Notes: a model not told the origin generated them from the sequence alone. A stretch of DNA of 64,000 bases from Oscillospiraceae bacterium (GCA_003514385.1 DOQR01000005.1:1-64000); one strand, 5' to 3'. Shown: positions 1 through 8,157, counted from the stretch's first letter. A program made the numbers and translations.

Positions 1-23
1 TTCGAGTCCAACAGGGGGAGCCA
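1..23 (+). tRNA. 3' end of a tRNA, probably tRNA-Asn (cut by window start)
   Basis: The first 23 bases are the T-loop, the 3' half of the T-stem, the 3' acceptor strand AGGGGGA, a G discriminator and an encoded CCA. They are followed at once by a terminator. The match to the usual Firmicutes tRNA-Asn 3' end is from memory. The anticodon lies outside the window, so the identity is inferred. Confidence 0.6.
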
Positions 24-25
24 AA

Positions 26-63
26 AAGAGCAGGGAGACACCAGTCTTCCTGCTCTTTTTTTA
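26..63 (+). terminator. Rho-independent terminator after the tRNA end
   Basis: AGAGCAGG (27-34) pairs with CCTGCTCT (49-56), followed by a run of T. It lies directly behind the CCA of the tRNA end at 1-23. Confidence 0.75.
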
Positions 64-267
64 CTTTACCTACTGACCCAAACCAGTGACCCTGCCACAC
101 ACAGCCGCACGGCTGTTAACTGGCTCGGAGCACCGCGCTGCCTGCGGCAGATGAAGCGGTGCTATGAGCAGGAAGAAACAACGAGCATTGCGAAGCGCTC
201 CAAGCGAGCAAGGCGACTATGTTTCTGACCGATAGGGTCGTTGGTTCGAGTCCAACAGGGGGAGCCA
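27..267 (+). repeat. Duplicated structured element, copy A, ending in a tRNA-Asn-like 3' end
   Basis: About 230 bp is repeated, with few differences, at 503-727 (offset about 470 bp). Each copy holds in order: a small terminator-like hairpin; an anticodon-arm-like stretch with CTGTTAACTG; a nested hairpin (GCTC..AGCACCGC pairing with GCGGTGCT..GAGC, inner CTGCC/GGCAG); and TCGTTGGTTCGAGTCC, a T-arm. Copy A continues into a full acceptor 3' strand with CCA at 257-267. No matching 5' acceptor strand TCCCCCT is present, so this is not a complete tRNA gene. Confidence 0.7.
238..267 (+). pseudogene. tRNA-like 3' fragment (T-arm, acceptor strand, CCA)
   Basis: A T-stem (GTTGG/CCAAC) with loop TTCGAGT, then AGGGGGA, G and CCA are intact and identical to bases 1-23. 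A D-arm, a 5' acceptor strand and a convincing anticodon arm at normal distance are missing. It may be a tRNA remnant left by insertion or duplication, or an attachment-site copy of a mobile element that uses the tRNA 3' end. A strong terminator follows. Confidence 0.55.
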
Positions 268-272
268 GGAAA

Positions 273-301
273 AAGCACTTGCATTTGCAGGTGCTTTTTC
301 A
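273..301 (+). terminator. Rho-independent terminator
   Basis: GCACTTGC and GCAGGTGC (275-294) pair across ATTT and are followed by TTTTT. The tRNA-Gln gene at 59.3 kb ends in an almost identical terminator. Confidence 0.7.
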
Positions 302-302
302 A

Positions 303-467
303 TTAAGCGCACCTTCGGTGCATGAAAAATGAAGTCGCTTCGCTAATGAAGTGCGGTCAAACCGCATGAAAATCAAAGTGCGCTTTACTTCATGCGAGCA
401 TAGCGAACGCTTCATGACAACGAAGTTGTCGCTTCATGTTTGCGGAGCAAACACTTCATTTATTAAA
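303..467. repeat. Array of mini-hairpins separated by ATGAAG/CTTCAT
   Basis: Several short hairpins of 5-7 bp with different stems (for example TGCGG/CCGCA, GACAAC/GTTGTC, GTTTGC/GCAAAC) are separated by ATGAAG in the left half and CTTCAT in the right half. The whole stretch is therefore roughly an inverted repeat. No reading frame covers it. It looks like a non-coding dispersed element. Comparable arrays in gut Clostridia are known to me only from general recollection. Confidence 0.6.
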
Positions 468-502
468 AAATCATTGTACCAAGTGAATTTTATTTAACTA
501 AC

Positions 503-727
503 AGAGCAGTAAGACTAGAATCTTTCTGCTCTTTTTATTTTATCTACTGATCCAAACCAACTACTCTGCCACACACGGCCACACGGTTGTTAACTGGCTC
601 GGAGCACCGCGCTGCCTGCGGCAGATGAAGCGGTGCTCTGAGCAGGAAGAAACGACGAGCATTGCGAGCGCCCCAAGCAAGGCGACTATGCTTCTGACCG
701 TATGCGTCGTTGGTTCGAGTCCAAAAC
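503..727 (+). repeat. Duplicated structured element, copy B, truncated at the T-arm
   Basis: This is the second copy of the element at 27-267. The nested hairpin (602-637) is unchanged and the first terminator hairpin is kept with different loop bases. The T-arm TTCGAGTCC is present, but after CCAA the sequence leaves the tRNA consensus, so acceptor strand and CCA are lost. The bases to 861 are unique and AT-rich, and hold only the promoter of the next gene. Confidence 0.7.
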
Positions 728-808
728 GGCTTAGCGATACATAAGCCGCTCGAACACCATCAGCTGTATACGCAACCAGACAATGGCTGGCTCAACCCAA
801 TTACTATA

Positions 809-837
809 TTGCGGATTTAAAGCTAATAGTATATAAT
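809..837 (+). promoter_or_regulatory. Sigma-A promoter for the M16 peptidase gene
   Basis: TTGCGG (809-814), a 17-bp spacer and a perfect TATAAT (832-837) lie 24 bases before the start codon. A ribosome-binding site GAGGTGA stands at 849-855. Confidence 0.65.
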
Positions 838-861
838 CATTGTATAAAGAGGTGATTATGT

Positions 862-2127
862 ATGAACGAACGCTCGGTTTCGGTCAACGGTATTTCTATA
901 TATTCTTTGACAAATCCGAATCTCAGAAGCTTCTGCCTGTCGCTATATGTGAGAGCCGGCAGCATTTTTGAGGACTCGTCTAATAACGGTATCAGTCATA
1001 TTTTCGAGCATGTTGTATTTAGAAATCTTAAAGATAAATACGAAAATTTTTATGAACTTATTGCTACACACGGCTTGAGCCTGAGAGGCTGTTCTTATAA
1101 AGAGTTTGTACGTTTTACTATAGATGGTCCAAGGCATGAATTTGATTTTGCCGTGGAAATTTTATGCAGTTTGTTTGATGAAATCAAGCTGACCTCGCAT
1201 GATTTCAATAATGAGAAAGGACGGATCAAAGCCGAAATCAGGGAGAAAGATGAACGGAACTCACTTGATTTTTATTTTGACGGTATAGTTTGGAGAAACA
1301 GTGAAGCTAAAAGAACCGTATTAGGCTATTGCAAAACAATTGACCGTGTTTCTGTCAAGAGGATAAACGAGTTCAGACAAAAGGTGCTTTCTGCCGGTAA
1401 TTGTTTTGTATATGCGACCGGCAATATCTCTGATAAGAATCTCGACGCCCTGAATAAAAAAATCAGTGAGCTTGATATTTCTCAAAGCAATCCTGGCTTT
1501 ACGAATACAGTTACCGTTAATGACGAGTTCTTTCATAGGGAAAAGAAAATTTGGATCAAAAATAATTATTGGCACTATATTCAGATAGGATTTGATGTTG
1601 ATTGTTCAAAATATCCGGGCGGAGTCTATGATTTACTTTATGCATTGCTGTTCAATGGCGATAAAGCGCTGGTGTATAATTATCTGTCCGAGGACAATCC
1701 TATTATTTATTCATACGACAGCACTTTTGAGCAATATGACAATGTAGGCAATATTAACTTCAGCTTTGAAGTTGACAGAAATAAGGTTGAGGACGTTTTC
1801 AAAACGGTTGTCGAGTTGTTAAATGCGGCAAAAGACGGTCGGTTTAACTTTGAAGCGAATCTTAATTATGAGATGTTTAATTGGGAACTGGATTTGGATA
1901 ATCCGGATAATTTGAATTGGAATATGGCTTACTACAACCATATATTAAAAACGCAGCCGATAGATTATTCGGATGAATTTTACGGCAGGTTCAGAGTAAC
2001 TAAGGAGCAGATAATCGACGCCGCAAAGTATATTTTCAGAAGATGCAATATGACTGTTGCCGTAAAAGGAGACAGAAAGAAAATCAATGCGGAGGCCATT
2101 GAAAAAATTTTGGAATCCCTTGATTAA
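862..2127 (+). CDS. M16 family zinc peptidase (insulinase-like), AT-rich
   Basis: A 421-residue protein with the inverted zinc motif of M16 peptidases: H46-x-x-E49-H50, and the distal glutamate at about E125 in RIKAEIRE, the usual spacing. It has no signal peptide, so a cytosolic enzyme that cuts small peptides is likely. Family members act in protein turnover or in maturation of peptide natural products, but no precursor peptide, transporter or modifying enzyme is visible nearby. Its base composition is much more AT-rich than all neighbours, and it lies next to tRNA fragments and repeats, which points to horizontal acquisition. Transcription is monocistronic. Start chosen for the GAGGTGA site six bases upstream. 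Confidence 0.8.
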   Translation: MNERSVSVNGISIYSLTNPNLRSFCLSLYVRAGSIFEDSSNNGISHIFEHVVFRNLKDKYENFYELIATHGLSLRGCSYKEFVRFTIDGPRHEFDFAVEILCSLFDEIKLTSHDFNNEKGRIKAEIREKDERNSLDFYFDGIVWRNSEAKRTVLGYCKTIDRVSVKRINEFRQKVLSAGNCFVYATGNISDKNLDALNKKISELDISQSNPGFTNTVTVNDEFFHREKKIWIKNNYWHYIQIGFDVDCSKYPGGVYDLLYALLFNGDKALVYNYLSEDNPIIYSYDSTFEQYDNVGNINFSFEVDRNKVEDVFKTVVELLNAAKDGRFNFEANLNYEMFNWELDLDNPDNLNWNMAYYNHILKTQPIDYSDEFYGRFRVTKEQIIDAAKYIFRRCNMTVAVKGDRKKINAEAIEKILESLD

Positions 2128-2150
2128 ATGTCCGCATATGCATAGTAAAA

Positions 2151-2180
2151 AACCGAGCAGTGAAAATCTACTGCTCGGTT
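2151..2180 (-). terminator. Terminator between convergent genes
   Basis: AACCGAGCAGT (2151-2161) pairs with ACTGCTCGGTT (2170-2180). The T-run is on the reverse strand, so it mainly ends the DUF3267 transcript. The same hairpin may serve the M16 gene. Confidence 0.75.
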
Positions 2181-2201
2181 AACTGTTTATCGAGTTTTCA
2201 C

Positions 2202-2789
2202 TTATTCCTCCACATACCAATACGACCGCATGCCGGACATATAGACTCTTCCGTTCTTCGGTACTTGCCGTATGGCGTTGAAAACATTGTAGTAGTCGCC
2301 CGCGCCCATGCTTGTGCAGATCATGCCGAACATGGTCATGAATATAAGCTTTGGGAAAATCATGCCGATAACATAGGGGACAATGCCGAAAATTATGTTC
2401 GGGAGCATCGACATGAATATGAACCTGCCCTTGCTCATCGTCTCCGTGCCGACAACGAACAGCATGCCCTGCTTGAGATTCGTGTAAAGATATACGTCTT
2501 TTTTGAAGCAGATGGCGTGGAGCAGTTCGTGCGGGAAGATTATCACTATAGAGCCGAGGAGCGCCGCAAACCAGGTGATTGTCGCGGATTTTGGTTCTGC
2601 AACGGGAACAATTCTGAAGAACGCCGCCGCGCCGAGAATGACGAGTATTATGCAGGCGACGGTGTTCGCGATAACGGACAACTTTTTCATGCTGTCCGCC
2701 TCTTTGAATTCCACCGCGCCGGGCTTGTGCTCCGCCTGCGGCAGGCTGTCCGGGTCGAGGTTGAACTTGCCCATGTAATGAAGCTTCAT
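2202..2789 (-). CDS. DUF3267 putative zincin metallopeptidase, membrane-embedded
   Basis: A 195-residue protein with several hydrophobic segments and an H87-E88-L-L-H91 motif inside the second one. This fits the DUF3267 family of putative intramembrane zinc peptidases. Substrate and role are unknown for the family. The hydrophobic segments lie near residues 36-60, 70-92, 118-146 and 150-165. It begins one base after the stop of the upstream DUF1893 gene, so the two are surely co-transcribed and probably translationally coupled. The terminator at 2151-2180 ends the unit. Confidence 0.75.
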   Translation of the reverse strand: MKLHYMGKFNLDPDSLPQAEHKPGAVEFKEADSMKKLSVIANTVACIILVILGAAAFFRIVPVAEPKSATITWFAALLGSIVIIFPHELLHAICFKKDVYLYTNLKQGMLFVVGTETMSKGRFIFMSMLPNIIFGIVPYVIGMIFPKLIFMTMFGMICTSMGAGDYYNVFNAIRQVPKNGRVYMSGMRSYWYVEE

Positions 2790-2790
2790 G

Positions 2791-3216
2791 TCAGCCGCCC
2801 TTTCTCATCTTTTCAATCGTTTCTTTTATTTCCTTCTGTGCCTCGGCGGGGTCGTCAATGTCCATGACCGCCTTTTCCATCGGGCACATACCGTCTTTTT
2901 TGCGGTTTATTATATATTCGACCTCTTCGCCGCAGGAATATTTTATCCCATACTCGTCAAGAATCTTTTTAGCGCTCCGGCTCATAATCGCGGCGTATAT
3001 TTCGCTGACGCCGAGCAATACGAACAGCATCGCCGCCGCCTTGCCGACTGCCTTGTCTGCGGCGGAATACCCGCGGACATCGATCTTGCTGTCCAAAAGC
3101 TCAATGAGCGGCGCGACTCCGCGCTTTTCGCTCGTGTGTATGTCATCGCCCCTGCAAATGACGCAGGTGTATCTCGCGTCAGTCAAAAGCTGTTTTGCGT
3201 GTTCAATATCGGTCAT
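2791..3216 (-). CDS. DUF1893 domain protein (deaminase-like fold)
   Basis: About 141 residues. The conserved blocks RGVAPLIELLDS, ADKAVGKAAAMLFVLLGV and DGMCPMEKAVMDIDDP identify DUF1893, a small family whose fold has been related to cytidine deaminases but whose substrate is unknown. Conserved cysteines C-x-x-C (CVIC) and the Cys of CPME could bind a metal. An upstream in-frame GTG exists, but the ATG at 3216 sits eight bases behind AAGGCGGTGG and is preferred. It is the first gene of a two-gene unit with the DUF3267 protein. Confidence 0.75.
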   Translation of the reverse strand: MTDIEHAKQLLTDARYTCVICRGDDIHTSEKRGVAPLIELLDSKIDVRGYSAADKAVGKAAAMLFVLLGVSEIYAAIMSRSAKKILDEYGIKYSCGEEVEYIINRKKDGMCPMEKAVMDIDDPAEAQKEIKETIEKMRKGG

Positions 3217-3343
3217 GCTTTCCACCGCCTTGTAAATTCCCTGTGTAAAAGATTATACTATAACTGCACCGGACTTTTCAATCGGCAATGGACAAAAAGC
3301 GCGGGTTGTGCTATCATAATGAAAACGCTTTCGGAGGAAATGC

Positions 3344-4165
3344 ATGGACTGCAAATATATTTTTCTTGATATAGACGGAACGCTTGTCGACTTTCAGGGC
3401 AAGCTCGCCGACTCAGCGCTCAAGGCACTGGAAACCGCAAAATCAAACGGGCATAAGCTCTTTGTCTGCACGGGCAGACAGCGTTCGCAGATATATCCGT
3501 GGCTTCTCGAAAAGGTGGAGTTCGACGGCGCGGTATGCTCGTCTGGCGCATATGTTATGGCAGACGGCGAGTGCATAGCTCAGCACTGCTTTTCAAAAGA
3601 ATATATAACCTTTCTTTCGGATTATTTCACCGCCGCGCACACTCCGTACTGCGTGCAGACAGAGCATACGCTGATGCTCGAAAAGTGGTGCGGGGACGCG
3701 ATAGTTGAGCATTATCTCGCCGACGGCATCGACCGCGGCAAGATAGATTCGCTCTTCGGCATGACAAAAATAGTCGAGAGCGTACAGGAACTTACGGTTG
3801 CCGAAAAGCTCATATATTACGGAGCACCGAAAGGGCTTTCCGATGTTGCCGCCGACCTCGGGGACAGGTTCAGCGTCGTGCGATACAGCTTCGGCAGCAT
3901 GGGTGACCGCTGCGGCGAGGTGACAGACAGCAGATACACCAAAGCTACCGGCATGGCGGAGATATTACTCCGCTTTGATGCGCCTCAGAGCGCGACAATA
4001 GCCTTCGGTGACGGCGACAACGACCTCGAGATGATGGACTTCGCCTCTTTCGGAGTCGCCATGGGCAACGGAACTTCGGCTCTGCGTGCAGCCGCCGATA
4101 TGGTGACCGACGATATAAATTCAAACGGACTCTATAACGCGTTCAAAAAGCTCGGATTGATATAA
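3344..4165 (+). CDS. Cof-type HAD-IIB family phosphatase
   Basis: A 273-residue cytosolic hydrolase. Motif I is D9-I-D11-G-T, motif II is VCTGR near residue 47, and motif IV is GDGDNDLEMM near residue 222. A large C2-type cap domain lies between, as in Cof/YbiV/YidA phosphatases that dephosphorylate sugar phosphates or flavin-related compounds. The exact substrate cannot be read from the sequence. A GGAGG site stands just before the ATG. The gene is divergent from the DUF1893 unit and alone in its transcript. Confidence 0.85.
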   Translation: MDCKYIFLDIDGTLVDFQGKLADSALKALETAKSNGHKLFVCTGRQRSQIYPWLLEKVEFDGAVCSSGAYVMADGECIAQHCFSKEYITFLSDYFTAAHTPYCVQTEHTLMLEKWCGDAIVEHYLADGIDRGKIDSLFGMTKIVESVQELTVAEKLIYYGAPKGLSDVAADLGDRFSVVRYSFGSMGDRCGEVTDSRYTKATGMAEILLRFDAPQSATIAFGDGDNDLEMMDFASFGVAMGNGTSALRAAADMVTDDINSNGLYNAFKKLGLI

Positions 4166-4171
4166 AAAATT

Positions 4172-4214
4172 AAGCCGCCCGGCTGTATTTATTACAGTCG
4201 GGCGGCTTTTGCTT
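4172..4214. terminator. Bidirectional terminator
   Basis: A long stem AAGCCGCCCGGCTGTA / TACAGTCGGGCGGCTT (4172-4208), with A-run to the left and T-run to the right, lies between two convergent genes and can serve both. Confidence 0.85.
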
Positions 4215-4223
4215 GTTATTTTA

Positions 4224-4610
4224 TCAGTTGTCCTCGTCGAAATGATCGATTTCGTTTTCGCTGTCTAACTCGCCGCCGTCATCGTCAATGATGCTCAGCT
4301 CCTGTTCGAGTCTCTCGCGAAACTCAATGAAAACCTCGTCGTATTCCGGCTCGTTGCCGGTCACATAGGTGTATTCGTCGGTCTCCTCGTCGTATTCGAT
4401 CTTCATCACGGCGAACTGCATGTCGCCCGATTCGATGTTCTCAACGGGCAGGAGAATGACATAATTCTCGCCCTTGTGCTCGACTATGTCGACTACCGAC
4501 ATCTCAACCTCGTTGCCCTCGTCGTCAACGAGAGTAACGTAGCTGTCCTCGGCGCAGGAATCCTCCTCGCCGTCGGGATAAAAATCAAGAATGTTGTTGT
4601 CCTCAGCCAT
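4224..4610 (-). CDS. DUF1292 family protein
   Basis: A 128-residue, strongly acidic protein with the DUF1292 core (VTLVDDEGNEVEM, ENYVILLPVE, FAVMKIEYDEE). The family is common in Firmicutes and has no assigned biochemical function. The N- and C-terminal tails are almost entirely Asp/Glu/Asn and probably disordered. A good AAAGGAG site precedes the ATG. It starts 12 bases after the ychF stop, so the two form an operon. Confidence 0.85.
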   Translation of the reverse strand: MAEDNNILDFYPDGEEDSCAEDSYVTLVDDEGNEVEMSVVDIVEHKGENYVILLPVENIESGDMQFAVMKIEYDEETDEYTYVTGNEPEYDEVFIEFRERLEQELSIIDDDGGELDSENEIDHFDEDN

Positions 4611-4622
4611 AATTAACTCCTT

Positions 4623-5717
4623 TTACACATTGAATCTGAACAGCACGACATCGCCGTCGTTCATGACATATTCCTTGCCTTCGCTGCGGACAAGACCCTT
4701 TTCCTTTGCGGCGGTCAGCGAACCGCAGGCGATGAGATCGTCGAAGCTTATAACCTCGGCGCGTATGAATCCGCGCTCAAAGTCGGAGTGAATCTTTCCT
4801 GCCGCCTGGGGAGCCTTTGTGCCGCGGGTTATCGTCCAGGCTCTGACCTCGGGCTTGCCGGCGGTCAGATATGAGATAAGACCGAGCAGGTGATAGCTGC
4901 GCTGAACGAGCAGATCGAGTCCGCCTTTCTCGATTCCGAGATCGGTCAGGAACATCTCGCGCTCCTCTTTTTCGAGCGAGGCTATTTCCGCCTCAAGCTC
5001 CGCGCAGATCGGCAGAACTTCTGAGCCCTCTGCGGCGGCGATCTCTTTGACCGCGAGATAGTGGCGGTTTGTATCAATATTGTTTGCAAAATCGTTTTCA
5101 CTCATGTTGCAGGCATATATTACCGGCTTCGCGGTGAGCAGGGCAATCTGAGCCAAAAATTCGCGCTCGTTCTCGTCGCACTCGACATTTCTTGCGGGCA
5201 CTTCGCTCTCAAGTTCGGTTTTGAGTCTCTTGAGGAACTCGAGCTCGGCGGCTGCGGATTTGTCGTTTCTCGCCTGTTTTGCAACCCTGTCTATCCTGCG
5301 CTCGACCATCTCGAGGTCGGAGAGGATGAGCTCGAGGTTTATCGTCTCGATGTCTCTCTTCGGGTCGATAGTCGCGTCAACATGGACAATGTCGTCGTCC
5401 TCGAAGCAGCGAACAACATGTATTATCGCGTCGACCTCTCTTATGTGCGAGAGGAACTTGTTGCCGAGACCTTCGCCTCTCGATGCGCCGCGCACAAGAC
5501 CCGCTATGTCAACGAATTCGATCGTCGCGGGAGTTATCTTGTCCGGGTGATACATCTCGGCGAGCTTGTCCAACCGCTCGTCCGGCACCGCGACCACGCC
5601 GACATTCGGCTCGATGGTGCAGAACGCGTAGTTCGCGGACTGCGCGCCCGCGTTTGTGATGGCGTTGAAAAGTGTGCTCTTGCCGACATTCGGCAGACCT
5701 ACTATTCCTAATTTCAT
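4623..5717 (-). CDS. ychF: Redox-regulated ATPase YchF (Obg-like)
   Basis: About 364 residues, the normal YchF length. The P-loop GLPNVGKST is near residues 7-15, the switch region has DIAGLVRGASRGEGLGN, and the C-terminal TGS-like domain ends in VVLFRFNV. YchF/OLA1 proteins bind ATP rather than GTP, associate with ribosomes and take part in stress control. An ATG four codons upstream has its Shine-Dalgarno directly abutting it. The ATG at 5717 gives MKLGIVG, the family's usual beginning, and is preferred, although its spacing is slightly long. Confidence 0.93.
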   Translation of the reverse strand: MKLGIVGLPNVGKSTLFNAITNAGAQSANYAFCTIEPNVGVVAVPDERLDKLAEMYHPDKITPATIEFVDIAGLVRGASRGEGLGNKFLSHIREVDAIIHVVRCFEDDDIVHVDATIDPKRDIETINLELILSDLEMVERRIDRVAKQARNDKSAAAELEFLKRLKTELESEVPARNVECDENEREFLAQIALLTAKPVIYACNMSENDFANNIDTNRHYLAVKEIAAAEGSEVLPICAELEAEIASLEKEEREMFLTDLGIEKGGLDLLVQRSYHLLGLISYLTAGKPEVRAWTITRGTKAPQAAGKIHSDFERGFIRAEVISFDDLIACGSLTAAKEKGLVRSEGKEYVMNDGDVVLFRFNV

Positions 5718-5873
5718 TTCAAATGACATCCTTTATTTTGATTGATATTCATTTAATTATAACCTCTGGCGGACAAAAAAACAACCGCAACCGCGCTTTT
5801 ATCAATAAAAAATTGCAAAATCTTCGCCCATGGTGTACAATAATCCCATAAGAAACTACCGGAGGCAGATATT

Positions 5874-6581
5874 TTGGATCTTTCGCGCTTTTCAAGAAGT
5901 AAAATGCTCATAGGCGGGGAGTCGGGCGAGAAACTGAGCCGCTGCCATGTCGCGGTGTTCGGACTCGGCGGCGTCGGCTCTTATACTGCGGAGGCGCTCG
6001 CCCGCGCAGGAGTCGGCGAGCTGACCGTTATTGACAATGACGAGGTTGCGATTACTAACATCAACCGCCAGCTATACGCCCTCTCTTCGACAGTCGGCAT
6101 GAAAAAAACTCAGGTCGCGGCGGCGAGAATAAAAGATATAAATCCTGAGTGCAAGGTGAATATTATCGACGAGTTCTATCTCGAAGAAAATTCTGCGGAT
6201 TTCTTCGAGAACCGCTATGACTATATGGCTGACGCGGTCGATACCGTTCAGGCAAAGCTGTCGTTAGCCGTCGAATCACAGAGGAGGGGGATACCGCTGA
6301 TATCGTGCATGGGCACGGGAAATAAGCTCGACCCGACGCTTTTTCGGGTCTCTGATATCACAAAAACTTCGGTCTGCCCGCTGTGCCGCGTGATGCGCCG
6401 TGAGCTGAAAGTCAGGGGCATAAGTCACTTGAAAGTCGTCTGGTCGCCCGAGCAGCCGATAAAGCCGAATGAGACCGCCGAAGTGACTTCACGCAGGGCA
6501 CTGCCAGGGAGTATATCGTTTGTTCCGCCCGTTGCAGGCATGATAATGGCGGGCGAGATAATCAAAGATCTGATAAAATAA
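5874..6581 (+). CDS. tcdA: ThiF/MoeB-type tRNA t6A dehydratase (TcdA)
   Basis: A 235-residue E1-like enzyme. It has a Rossmann motif FGLGGVG (residues 29-35), an Arg/Asn-rich ATP-binding stretch DEVAITNINRQ, and C-x-x-C (CPLC) near residue 165. TcdA uses ATP to dehydrate N6-threonylcarbamoyladenosine in tRNA to its cyclic form. The start is TTG, eight bases behind GGAGG; the next ATG would cut off ten residues. Another t6A-modifying enzyme, MtaB, lies 17 kb away. Generic ThiF-family activation of a sulfur carrier is less likely because no carrier protein is nearby. Confidence 0.8.
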   Translation: MDLSRFSRSKMLIGGESGEKLSRCHVAVFGLGGVGSYTAEALARAGVGELTVIDNDEVAITNINRQLYALSSTVGMKKTQVAAARIKDINPECKVNIIDEFYLEENSADFFENRYDYMADAVDTVQAKLSLAVESQRRGIPLISCMGTGNKLDPTLFRVSDITKTSVCPLCRVMRRELKVRGISHLKVVWSPEQPIKPNETAEVTSRRALPGSISFVPPVAGMIMAGEIIKDLIK

Positions 6582-6625
6582 TGTAAAGTAATATATCTTT
6601 ACATTTCCCCCGAGAGGAGATAAGT

Positions 6626-8143
6626 ATGAAGAAAAAAATTATCCGTGCCGCAGCGGCGATACTTGTGCTGACAGTTGCGCTTTCCCTTGTATTCAGCGGA
6701 TGTTCAAATAAAAAGGACGGCGGGGACGAGACAACCACCATGCCGCCCGAGGCGGTCGAAGCGGTGCAGACTCTCAAGCTGCCCTATTCAAAAGGTGACA
6801 AGCTCAACCCCTTTACGGCAACAAGTATGCTCAATCAACAGCTGATGCCGCTTATCTATGACGGTCTGTTCGCCCTCGACAAAAATTATAATCCTCAGCC
6901 GCTTCTCGCGTCGAATTACAGCCGGAGCGGTCGAACCCTGACGGTATCTCTTGCGTCTGCAAAGTTCTCGGACGGTTCGGGCGTCTCGGCTTCCGATGTT
7001 GTCGCTTCGTTTGAGAGCGCGAAGAAATCGCCCGCATATAAAACTCAGCTTGCGAATTTCAGCAGCGCAAAAGTCAGCGGGAACAGCGTCGTGTTTTCTC
7101 TCACCGATGACGATCCGTATGCCGTCAACTGTCTGACCTTTGCTGTCACAAAGGGCGGCTCGGCCGAGGATGGCGCGGCGGGCAGAGGCAGATACACATA
7201 TTCTTCGGAAAACGGCGTCGGCTATCTCAAGGCAAGCAGCGCGCGCGGCAACTTCTCGCCGAAGAAAACGAGCATCACTCTCTATGATGTCAAAGACTTG
7301 AGCATGCTCAAATATACCCTCGCCATCGGCAATATAAGCTTCGCTTTTGACGATCTGCGCGGCGGCTCTTATACCCGCTATTCCGCGTCGGTCGCAGATA
7401 TCCTGACGAATAATTTAGTCTATCTCGCTTTCAACAAGAGCTGCTCCGCGCTCTCATCCGAGAAGGTACGTCAGGCGGTGGCACTTGCTATTGACAGGGC
7501 GAAACTCGCCGACGAGTCGTTCCAGGGTCACGCCAAAGCGGCGTATACTCCGTTTAACCCCGACTGGAATGTTATCTCCGGCAAGGACTATACAGTCAAA
7601 ACCGACCTCGAAGCGGCGGGAAAGCTGCTTGACGAGGCGGGATATACTTCAAAAAATGACGCCGTGCGCGCGGACGCAAACAAAAAACAGCTCACTCTCA
7701 AGATAGTCGTCAACAAAGATAACGGATTCAAATCTGCGGCGGCGCAGAGCATAAAAGAGATGCTCGAAAAGCTAAAAATTTCCGTCACCGTCAGCGCGCT
7801 GAGCGAAAAAGATTACCGCTCGGCGGTCGCGTCCGGCAAATATGATATGTATATAGGCGAGGTCAAGCTCACCGAGAATATGAGCCTTTCGCCGCTTCTC
7901 AAGAGCGGCGGCAGCGTGGCTTACGGCATCAACACTTCTGGCGCCGCGAGCACTGCGTATTCGGCATTCCTCGCAGGCTCGTCCAATGTGAACACATTTA
8001 TAGATGCGTTCAATGCCGATATGCCGTTCGTCCCGCTTTGCTACCGTTCGGGGCTTGCGATATACACGCGCACACTGAAATACGGCAACGCGAATCATAT
8101 CAACGATGTCTATGCCGATATCGATTCGTGGGATTTCCATTGA
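6626..8143 (+). CDS. ABC transporter substrate-binding lipoprotein, family 5
   Basis: A 505-residue exported lipoprotein: basic N-terminus, hydrophobic core and lipobox FSGC with C26 as the lipid anchor, then a Thr/Asp-rich linker. The fold is that of OppA/DppA/NikA-type solute-binding proteins (MPLIYDGLFALDKNYNPQ, KVRQAVALAIDR, AGKLLDEAGY). Such proteins feed peptides, nickel or opines to an ABC importer. No permease or ATPase is adjacent, so it is an orphan receptor. A GAGGAG site precedes the ATG and a terminator follows immediately. Confidence 0.88.
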   Translation: MKKKIIRAAAAILVLTVALSLVFSGCSNKKDGGDETTTMPPEAVEAVQTLKLPYSKGDKLNPFTATSMLNQQLMPLIYDGLFALDKNYNPQPLLASNYSRSGRTLTVSLASAKFSDGSGVSASDVVASFESAKKSPAYKTQLANFSSAKVSGNSVVFSLTDDDPYAVNCLTFAVTKGGSAEDGAAGRGRYTYSSENGVGYLKASSARGNFSPKKTSITLYDVKDLSMLKYTLAIGNISFAFDDLRGGSYTRYSASVADILTNNLVYLAFNKSCSALSSEKVRQAVALAIDRAKLADESFQGHAKAAYTPFNPDWNVISGKDYTVKTDLEAAGKLLDEAGYTSKNDAVRADANKKQLTLKIVVNKDNGFKSAAAQSIKEMLEKLKISVTVSALSEKDYRSAVASGKYDMYIGEVKLTENMSLSPLLKSGGSVAYGINTSGAASTAYSAFLAGSSNVNTFIDAFNADMPFVPLCYRSGLAIYTRTLKYGNANHINDVYADIDSWDFH

Positions 8144-8157
8144 CAGCAGAAAATCAA

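Noticed and set aside
190..267. Complete tRNA gene ending at 267
   Set aside because: T-arm, acceptor 3' strand and CCA are perfect, but no 5' acceptor strand TCCCCCT, D-arm or properly spaced anticodon arm exists upstream.
303..467. CRISPR array
   Set aside because: The repeated separators are only six bases, they invert mid-way, and the intervening pieces are hairpins of 10-16 bases. No cas gene is present.
2160..2867. Forward frame rich in His, Arg and Glu
   Set aside because: Antisense to the DUF3267 gene; the composition is typical of a shadow frame.
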